Below, one piece after another: positions 16,799-23,449 of a DNA stretch of 41,850 nucleotides. Positions within the stretch are counted from its first letter, which is position 1; every line of letters begins with the position of its first letter. The notes below the pieces were generated by a model. That model ran no database searches. It was not told where the DNA came from and was given only the letters and a program-made list of their open reading frames with translations. The stretch is from Candidatus Obscuribacterales bacterium. Its GTDB lineage: Bacteria > Cyanobacteriota > Vampirovibrionia > Obscuribacterales > Obscuribacteraceae. The translations under genes were made by a program, and so were the position numbers. The stretch is taken from positions 1 through 41,850 of the forward strand of contig JAIEQI010000054.1 in the NCBI GenBank assembly GCA_019747875.1, written 5' to 3'.

Positions 16799-18861
16799 TT
16801 TGCAGCCACCTCTTTCCCTGACGCCGGTGCGCCTTCACCAAAAGCATTTTGAATGGATCGTTTGTGGATCGCCATTGCTCTTGCAAGGTCACCAGCAAAT
16901 TCTTTGTTGCTCGGACGCAACGCTGAGGCGATTCGGAACTCCGCAATCGCGTCTGTGATGTTACCGCCAGCCAAGAGATTTACAGCTACGCGGTGATGAA
17001 CTTCTGCATTTTGCAGATTGCTGTTGAGCACTTCACGCAGAACTGCGACAGCTCCGTCATAATTTTTGGCATTCTCGAGCTCGACAACGCGGTTCATGAC
17101 TTCATCAGGAATATTCAACTGAGCAGCGGCTGCCACTGGTTTGGGGGCAACTTGCTGAGGCGCTTGGGGCATCTGCTGCGGCACGCGACCGGTATGACCC
17201 AGGGCTGCAAATGGAGAGATCGGTGCTTGAGCGGAAACAGGCTGGCTGACTGCTTGAGCTTGCGCCACTGCTTGCGGTGCATTGTCATCATGCGTTCTGA
17301 AACCCATTTGATGGTTTGATTGCATGCCACTGCCGCCTTCAAACATGTTCTTCTGCATCGCCGGGCTTGGAGCCATGTGCTGCTGCACAGGAGCTTGAGC
17401 GTAATGCTGAGCTTGTGGCTGTTGAAGGTGCTGAGGATAGTTCATCTGAGGAGCAATACCGCCCATAGTGCGCTGGACATTTCCGCGCTGCATTTCTTTC
17501 ATGCGGTAAGCGGCTTCTTTGTTCTTCTCAGGATCAATAAGAACGCAAGTAAGGTAAGCCTGGTGTGCGCCGCGCAGGTCGCCATTGGCTTCCAAACATT
17601 CGCCAAGCAAGAACTGGTACTTAGCATTCTTTGGTTCCATCATTGCAGCTTGGGAGATCTCAGCCAGAGCTTCACGCTTCAAGCCTTGATTGAAAAGTGT
17701 TTCGGCAGCCAATTTGTGCTTATCTGCCATCGCGTGTTGTCTGGCACGGCCCAGTGATGCACGTCCAGCTGCTAGTCCTGGATTTGTAGGCTCGAGAGCT
17801 TGAAGCTTGTTGTACTCGGATTCAGCGCCATTGAAGTCACCGGTCAGTTGCAGAGCACCAGCAAGACCAAGATGGTTTTCGGCAAGCAGCGGATTGCTAG
17901 CGACTTGATGTCTCCAGAGCTCGACCAATTGCTGTCCGGCAAGATGGTCTTTCGAATCGAGGATGACGGCTGTGCGCAAGGCGCTTGCAGCGTCAGTAAG
18001 AAGCTTCGGGTCGCGTGTGCTTAAAAGTGCAATCCCAAGTTGTCTTTGAGCTGGTCCGTAATCTTTGTCTTGCGAAATGGCTTTGCGATACCAATTGATG
18101 GCGGTGGACACTTGACCATAGTGCTGCGCGAGATCACCCATTTTGGTGGATGTCTTAGCAGTCGACTCCAATTGGAGCGCTGTTTGGTATTCGACCATAG
18201 CAGCTTCCCACTCACCGATGGCAGCCAGCTGGTCTCCAGCAAGTATGCGCTCATCGGCGTTGCTTGGATCGCGTCCTTGCTTCTTCATTGTCTCGTTAAG
18301 CAACTTCACAGCAAGACCATTGTCCGGCGCTGCAGCTAGTGCCTTTCTCAAAAGTCCAGCGGCTGCATCAAACTCTTTATGGCTGATACGATCTTGCGCA
18401 TAGGCACAACGAGCAGCTGAAAGATTGATTCTGTATTGCTTGTTGCCTGGCTCGTGCTGGCAAGCGGCTTCATGAGCGTGAATGGCTTCGGTCCAACGAC
18501 CTTGCTTGCCGAACATAACACCGCGATTGTTTTCTTCCAGAGCTTGCTGAATGGCTTTCTGTCCAGCCGCGACCTGCTCCTTGTGAGCCTGTGCAGCACG
18601 CAGTGCCGCTTCTTTTCTGGCGGCTTCTTCATGCTCAGCCTTAGCGCGCTCGGCATCGCGATAGTCCATGCGACGCGAGTAACGGCTAACCTCTGGCGCT
18701 TGCACTTGAGAGTTCTCGAAGTCCTTGAGTTCACGTTCTGATGGCAGTGGTCGTGCATTCAACTTCGTCGCGAAGACGGGATTGAAGGACCCGGCGCCAA
18801 CCAGTGATATCAAACAGCTTGTTGTAATTAAGAAGAAACGGCTTTTCATCAAATTGCTCAT
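16795..18861 (-). CDS. secreted TPR-repeat protein, 688 aa
   Basis: Residues 1-31 form a signal peptide (basic start, hydrophobic core, end at NPVFA). A charged coiled-coil region (about 65-115, rich in Ala/Glu/Lys) leads into at least eight TPR-like helix pairs from about 108 to 450, e.g. NNRGVMFGKQGRWTEAIHAH and AGDQLAAIGEWEAAMVEYQT. A Gln/Pro/Ala-rich linker (about 465-580) is followed by a second TPR pair (585-670, ENAKNYDGAVAVLREVL and AGGNITDAIAEFRIA). TPR proteins are scaffolds for protein complexes; the export signal puts it outside the cytoplasm. Strikingly, its stop overlaps the rpoB ATG, coupling an exported scaffold to a cytoplasmic polymerase subunit. The ribosome site at its own ATG is weak. 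Confidence 0.8.
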   Translation of the reverse strand: MSNLMKSRFFLITTSCLISLVGAGSFNPVFATKLNARPLPSERELKDFENSQVQAPEVSRYSRRMDYRDAERAKAEHEEAARKEAALRAAQAHKEQVAAGQKAIQQALEENNRGVMFGKQGRWTEAIHAHEAACQHEPGNKQYRINLSAARCAYAQDRISHKEFDAAAGLLRKALAAAPDNGLAVKLLNETMKKQGRDPSNADERILAGDQLAAIGEWEAAMVEYQTALQLESTAKTSTKMGDLAQHYGQVSTAINWYRKAISQDKDYGPAQRQLGIALLSTRDPKLLTDAASALRTAVILDSKDHLAGQQLVELWRHQVASNPLLAENHLGLAGALQLTGDFNGAESEYNKLQALEPTNPGLAAGRASLGRARQHAMADKHKLAAETLFNQGLKREALAEISQAAMMEPKNAKYQFLLGECLEANGDLRGAHQAYLTCVLIDPEKNKEAAYRMKEMQRGNVQRTMGGIAPQMNYPQHLQQPQAQHYAQAPVQQHMAPSPAMQKNMFEGGSGMQSNHQMGFRTHDDNAPQAVAQAQAVSQPVSAQAPISPFAALGHTGRVPQQMPQAPQQVAPKPVAAAAQLNIPDEVMNRVVELENAKNYDGAVAVLREVLNSNLQNAEVHHRVAVNLLAGGNITDAIAEFRIASALRPSNKEFAGDLARAMAIHKRSIQNAFGEGAPASGKEVAAK

Positions 18862-19130
18862 TGCCCAACGGATGAATCGAAATCCGGAAGATGAGCTTAG
18901 CTTAAGAGATCTACCCGCCGGTGCCTATTGGGGTTTGTCCCATGCCGTTCGTAATCCTCCCATGATTTAGATTAAACCGCTCCGAACACCTAGTTTTATG
19001 GGCTTTGAAGGCTAGATTAATCCTCCAAAGAAGGTAGTTTGCTCCCCTGGATGTATCCACCCATGACGTCGGCGGAAGGAATACAAATCAATTGAACTCA
19101 GAGCACGAAGGGACAGAATTAATCAACAGA

Positions 19131-19916
19131 TTAATAATCGCGGCGAAGAGTGGCGGGATCGTTGAGCGGTTCTCCAACATTAAAAACGAACTTATGCGCC
19201 AATTTTCCGTTGAGACTGATTCTGATCTCGTAGAGACCGGCTGGATCGCCAGGTGAAACAGTCCAGGCGTGGCCCACCCATCCGTCGTCCACTGGCTGAA
19301 AACTTTCCATGACACATTCGCGGCCACCATCGATCAATTGGGCAGAGCTCGAGCGCACTTTCCAAGTCGAAGGCGCCTCGGGGAGGATAAATTCTTCCCG
19401 AACGAAGACAGGAGCCTTGAAGTTGGTCTTCAGCTTCCACATATATTGAACGCCGGGCATATTTGGAATTACAACAACCGGATAAGTCTGCCAGTTCTTG
19501 GATGGGCCCTCTCGATCCGTAACCACGCCAAACTCAGCTTTATCCAGTTTTGAAGGATCACCGGGCTCTGCCGTCTCTGACGACTTCTCCAGAAGTGTCG
19601 AGAAAATTCCTGCTGGCGCCTTTACCCCTGCAGGCGGAGTCGTAGTGTGCAAGGGCTCAATATCGAAATTCTCCTCGCCCCCGGTCTCATGGCGCGGAAT
19701 GAGCGGACCGGAAGGCGGATCCAATTCCAGTTGCTTGTTTCCGGGTTCGTCAGTGCCCGGCAGAAGGGGCGTGTCCGCCAGAACGGCGCAAGTAAATGAA
19801 TTGAAGAGAGCAACTAGGATAAGCAGAATCCATATGGAGCGCGGAAATCCCGTCCGCCCATAAGCGCGAAGCACGTGGCTGCCGAAAAACTTGCTCCGCG
19901 ATCTAAATGCATTCAT
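19131..19916 (-). CDS. secreted or membrane-anchored hypothetical protein with repeat-derived N-terminus, 261 aa
   Basis: A hydrophobic segment at residues 28-46 (IWILLILVALFNSFTCAVLA) acts as signal peptide or anchor. A Pro/Gly/Glu-rich linker follows (about 48-125). Then comes a beta-rich domain (about 135-255) with motifs such as GVQYMWKLKTNFKAPVFVRE and GLYEIRISLNGKLAHKFVFN, resembling an immunoglobulin-like carrier fold; no family is certain. Residues 16-29 (LRAYGRTGFPRSIW) are encoded by a copy of the dispersed palindromic repeat, and the arginines it supplies form the n-region of the signal peptide. The start ATG has no strong ribosome site. It is upstream of the TPR-rpoB block on the same strand, separated by 269 bases in which I see no gene. 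Confidence 0.6.
   Translation of the reverse strand: MNAFRSRSKFFGSHVLRAYGRTGFPRSIWILLILVALFNSFTCAVLADTPLLPGTDEPGNKQLELDPPSGPLIPRHETGGEENFDIEPLHTTTPPAGVKAPAGIFSTLLEKSSETAEPGDPSKLDKAEFGVVTDREGPSKNWQTYPVVVIPNMPGVQYMWKLKTNFKAPVFVREEFILPEAPSTWKVRSSSAQLIDGGRECVMESFQPVDDGWVGHAWTVSPGDPAGLYEIRISLNGKLAHKFVFNVGEPLNDPATLRRDY
19833..19874 (+). repeat. palindromic repeat GGAGCGCGGAC family, inside a coding sequence
   Basis: Starts TATGGAGCGCGGAAATCCCG, then TCCGCCCATAAGCGCGAAGC. It matches the elements at 2118-2147, 41561-41590 and 41679-41708, and like the copy at 41666-41708 includes the extra AAGCGCGAAGC flank. Two stem-loop bases differ from the consensus. It is read in frame by the 19131-19916 gene on the opposite strand. 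Confidence 0.8.
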
Positions 19917-20237
19917 ATATAGAGTTCTACCACCGACATTTAGATAAAAATGCTCTGCTGGAAATCTGCAGTCAGGATAATACCAAAGAATCGTCTTATT
20001 GTTTGGAGGTGGAGTGGATTCCAGAGCGTTTTAGAAAGCGAGGAGTTGAGCGGGGGGCGCATAACCCTTCGAAACTCCAGAGCGGCTTTGGTAGAAACAT
20101 TCACTATTAGTTCTACAGAAATATGCAGTTTTTCCTGTGTTCTGAACTCTTACCCCTGACTACATCTGTTACTAAACTGCAAGATGGGAAAAAGGCCGCA
20201 AGTGAGTCAATAGCTCAACTGGTGGCCAGGTGGACTT
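19917..20237. other. intergenic stretch between divergent genes
   Basis: This 321-base stretch separates the minus-strand gene ending its 5' side at 19916 from the plus-strand LysM gene at 20238, so it should hold promoters for both. No convincing -35/-10 pair, RNA gene or repeat was identified. Short open frames here have no coding character. AGGTGG a few bases before 20238 is the ribosome site of the next gene. Confidence 0.5.
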
Positions 20238-23200
20238 ATGTTAGAGCAGAACGATAAGAAGCAAAATGTCGAAGAGGCGTCGCAAGATGTTTCCCTGGCA
20301 GCAGGCGAAGAGCTTGATGCAGACAATCGTTTGTCTCAGGAATTTTCTGCGACGCTGAATTTCAGCACAGTAATCGGATCCACGCAAGCTGCACAAAACG
20401 AGAGCAAATTGCAGTCCAAAGAAGAATCTGAAACCGAATTTCAGAGAAATCAGGACGCAACGGCATCAGCAGGAGAAACCCTGCGCCAGGAAATGCTAAG
20501 TTCGCTCGTCACCGGTCCTAGTTTTCGCAGAACAGACAGAACTGGCAATCAAGCTCCGGAACTCACAATAGTCGACACAGCGAACGCCACCGAAAGCGAT
20601 CAAAACTCAACCCCCGATGGTGGAGCTGAAACAACGAGCTTAGACCAGAACTCCATAAAGCAAGTACGCGGATACAAGATAAACGTCAAATCCAATATTC
20701 TGGATCGCGCCAGAGCGACAGCGTCGCATGTACCATCACCCGAAATGTTTGGTGATGCCGGTGCCAAGTCAGTAATAAACAAATTTCAGTTTAATGACGC
20801 GGTGCCGCAACCGGTTCACGCTGGCGGGGACATTCCGACAACACAAACTCAGCAGCATGTACTAATCACCGACAAACCAGAATCTTTCAGAGACTTTGAA
20901 GCAACCACCGGTGGTGACCGGCGGCCGACAAGCAACATAGTAAGTGCTCCTCTAAATGTCGATGCTTATCCGGCTAATCCGCCGGCAATAACAATTCATA
21001 GACCTGGTCAGGAAAGCGAAAAGCCGCAAACCATCGGGAGAATGCTGAATGACACCACTGTTAACTCCAACCGTCCCGGAGAAGCGGCACAGCAGTTTCC
21101 GGGAGTCAAGTTTCCCGGCAGTGAAACATTTCCGACAGACAAGACTCCTCCAGGCGCCTTAAACGACATTTTTTCCAAGCCAAATGATCTAAGAGGTCCC
21201 AGAAATGACCAAGTATCTGATTCTGGACTAATCACCCCATCGTCCACACAAGTAGGGCTCCCCTTCTTGCCGGACAGCAGCAAAATTCAGGACAGCGGGT
21301 TTCACACAAGCATAACCCTTGCCCCGATTAGTATTGGTCAACTTGGTGCTTTGCCGGCAGCTTCGCAGCTGAAGCCAATCGAAACCAGAAATGACGGCGC
21401 TGATCTGACACAACATGCAGTAGCAAGACCAGCTGTCGGACTTCCTATTTACGCGTCAGCAGATCTTACCAGCGCACCTTATTCGGGCGGACACAGAGAG
21501 CTCCCCACGGCGACACCAAGAACGGAATATCAAAGCAACATCAGTCGCTATTCCTCACAAGAATGGGCAAGCTCAATTCCTTCGCAAACACGTGGAAAGG
21601 AAGCCGAGGCAAAAGCTCCAGCGGTGACAGAGCAACAGCCGGACAAAGCAATCAACATAGGAATCGAAAAGAGCGACAGCAAGATCGGGTCCCAAAATGT
21701 CCTAAGCAAAGATCTGGCGAAGGCGACCCAGGAGAAAACTGAAGGGCAAGCTCAAATCGAAGCGTTCCGCGCACGTCATGAACAAGCCATACCTTCTCAG
21801 TCATTTCGCAATCAACAAGTAATTGCGTACAGTGCTCTACCACCCGGCACGTCGGAAAAAGTATTTGCCGGCAAATCATTTAGTGCCAGTGGCGAATCTC
21901 AACTGATGCGAAACAGCAGCGCAGCAAAAGCTGTTGATCTACAAATGCCTCAGCCATTCAAACTAAACAGCAGCGACAAAGCACTCTTTGTTACGCCGAC
22001 AACTAAAACGCAAGTCCTCGAAACAACTGTAAAAGGCATGCAGCGCGAAAGTGCCAGCCTGGCAGCAATCACGAAAGCTGAACTGGCAGCCAAAAGAGCT
22101 CTTTCTATAGATCAATCATTAGCAATTGGAGCGAAGAATTCAGACGTCCAAGCCAACAAAAGCACGCAAAGACTTGCAGCTGTACCGACGAAAGGTGAGA
22201 CCGTCATTACAAGTAATATGCATCAGCAGCCGCGCTCTGTGAGCAAATCTGTTGAGAGCCAGGTAAAAGTCGACACACAAAAACGAGCAGAAACAATTCA
22301 ATCAAGAATTGATTCTCAAGTAAAACAAGAACAAGTAAAGCAAAGCATTCAAGGAAGGCTCGACGCTCAAAGTAGATTGGAAGCCCAACTTAAAATTGAT
22401 ACAAAATCCCGAGTTGATTCTCAAACTCGAAGCGAGACTCAAATAAAGTCTGCGCCGAAATTTGTGCAAAGCAAAGCAGAACAAACTTCTTCAATCGTAA
22501 GACTTGAGCAAGAAGTCAACGCATACGCCTTTAGCCTGAAGCTGGACAGAGGATTTGGTAACAAAGCAAGTTTTACAGGCACAGTAAGCTCTGATTCGTC
22601 GGCGATAATCATAAACACTCGCAAATCGGAAGCGGGCGAAGCAGCCTGCGGCAAGAAAGGCGATAGCAAGCGTTTCTTCCCTGGTGCAGAATTGGCCCTG
22701 GCAGCTGTAGTTGCTCTTTCGGGAGCCCGCAAACGCCGCACGGGAGAAGAACAGAACAGTGCAGGCTTCAATGCCGACAGCGAACAGATGGCAAAACAAG
22801 TTCTTCATCGCCGCACCTATATGGTCGAACAAGATGACACTCTGCAATCGATTGCCGAACGTATTTATGGAATTAGAGAAGCGGCAGGTCTTATTGCAGA
22901 CCTGAATGCACTGTCAGTTGGCGATCAATCGATAGATGGACGGCGAGTAGTCGAACTCAAAGTCCGCCAAACACTTGAATTACCAGAACCAGAAGAAGTG
23001 CGCGCCTATCTCGGCGGTCTGCCGAAAAATTATGACGTTGAACAGATAGTGACAATAGTTATCGAGAACAATGTTGATGTCGAACTGCTTCGAGACTTCC
23101 TTGGAAGAGTCTGCGATGACAAAGCAACACAGAAGCCTGCTGTTGCAACTGTGGCAGCACAAGCTCCACTTCCTGCCAAGTCTGAGCTTCCAGAGCTAGT

Positions 23201-23321
23201 TATTGAAGACGAAAAATTGCCACCACCGTCAGCGGGGCTGGGCGCCGTTGTCACTGATCTGGCAACATTAATTTCACCAGGATTTAAGCGTCCGACCACA
23301 GATCTGGGAGCTTTGAGCTAA
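20238..23321 (+). CDS. giant low-complexity protein with C-terminal LysM domain, 1027 aa
   Basis: Residues 1 to about 800 are hydrophilic, rich in Ser, Gln, Ala, Lys, Glu, with no signal peptide and predicted disordered; 675-750 contain degenerate RxDSQ/QxK repeats likely to be coiled coil. A short hydrophobic helix (about 816-832, AELALAAVVALSGA) ends in basic ARKRR. A LysM domain follows (about 857-915: RRTYMVEQDDTLQSIAERIY, IADLNA, GRRVVEL). A small helical domain (about 920-960) and a tail with GLGAVVTDLATLI and KRPTTDLGALS complete it. The next gene is a paralogue with the same C-terminal module. LysM usually binds peptidoglycan or chitin-like glycans, but without a signal peptide the site of action is open. 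AGGTGG precedes the ATG. Confidence 0.7.
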   Translation: MLEQNDKKQNVEEASQDVSLAAGEELDADNRLSQEFSATLNFSTVIGSTQAAQNESKLQSKEESETEFQRNQDATASAGETLRQEMLSSLVTGPSFRRTDRTGNQAPELTIVDTANATESDQNSTPDGGAETTSLDQNSIKQVRGYKINVKSNILDRARATASHVPSPEMFGDAGAKSVINKFQFNDAVPQPVHAGGDIPTTQTQQHVLITDKPESFRDFEATTGGDRRPTSNIVSAPLNVDAYPANPPAITIHRPGQESEKPQTIGRMLNDTTVNSNRPGEAAQQFPGVKFPGSETFPTDKTPPGALNDIFSKPNDLRGPRNDQVSDSGLITPSSTQVGLPFLPDSSKIQDSGFHTSITLAPISIGQLGALPAASQLKPIETRNDGADLTQHAVARPAVGLPIYASADLTSAPYSGGHRELPTATPRTEYQSNISRYSSQEWASSIPSQTRGKEAEAKAPAVTEQQPDKAINIGIEKSDSKIGSQNVLSKDLAKATQEKTEGQAQIEAFRARHEQAIPSQSFRNQQVIAYSALPPGTSEKVFAGKSFSASGESQLMRNSSAAKAVDLQMPQPFKLNSSDKALFVTPTTKTQVLETTVKGMQRESASLAAITKAELAAKRALSIDQSLAIGAKNSDVQANKSTQRLAAVPTKGETVITSNMHQQPRSVSKSVESQVKVDTQKRAETIQSRIDSQVKQEQVKQSIQGRLDAQSRLEAQLKIDTKSRVDSQTRSETQIKSAPKFVQSKAEQTSSIVRLEQEVNAYAFSLKLDRGFGNKASFTGTVSSDSSAIIINTRKSEAGEAACGKKGDSKRFFPGAELALAAVVALSGARKRRTGEEQNSAGFNADSEQMAKQVLHRRTYMVEQDDTLQSIAERIYGIREAAGLIADLNALSVGDQSIDGRRVVELKVRQTLELPEPEEVRAYLGGLPKNYDVEQIVTIVIENNVDVELLRDFLGRVCDDKATQKPAVATVAAQAPLPAKSELPELVIEDEKLPPPSAGLGAVVTDLATLISPGFKRPTTDLGALS

Positions 23322-23337
23322 CTGCACAGTTGTGCAG
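23322..23337. other. small palindrome after the first LysM gene
   Basis: CTGCACA and TGTGCAG pair perfectly around a two-base centre immediately after the TAA stop. There is no U-tract, so a terminator role is doubtful; it could be a protein-binding palindrome ahead of the second LysM gene. Confidence 0.3.
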
Positions 23338-23449
23338 AAAGAACTGTGTGAGACGCGCTTAACTTCAATAAGCGAAAATCCTACACTGTTTTCACGGGAG
23401 AAGGGACAGCGTGCTTTTTAGCTCGCCTATGTCCTGCTGGGAGTGAACA

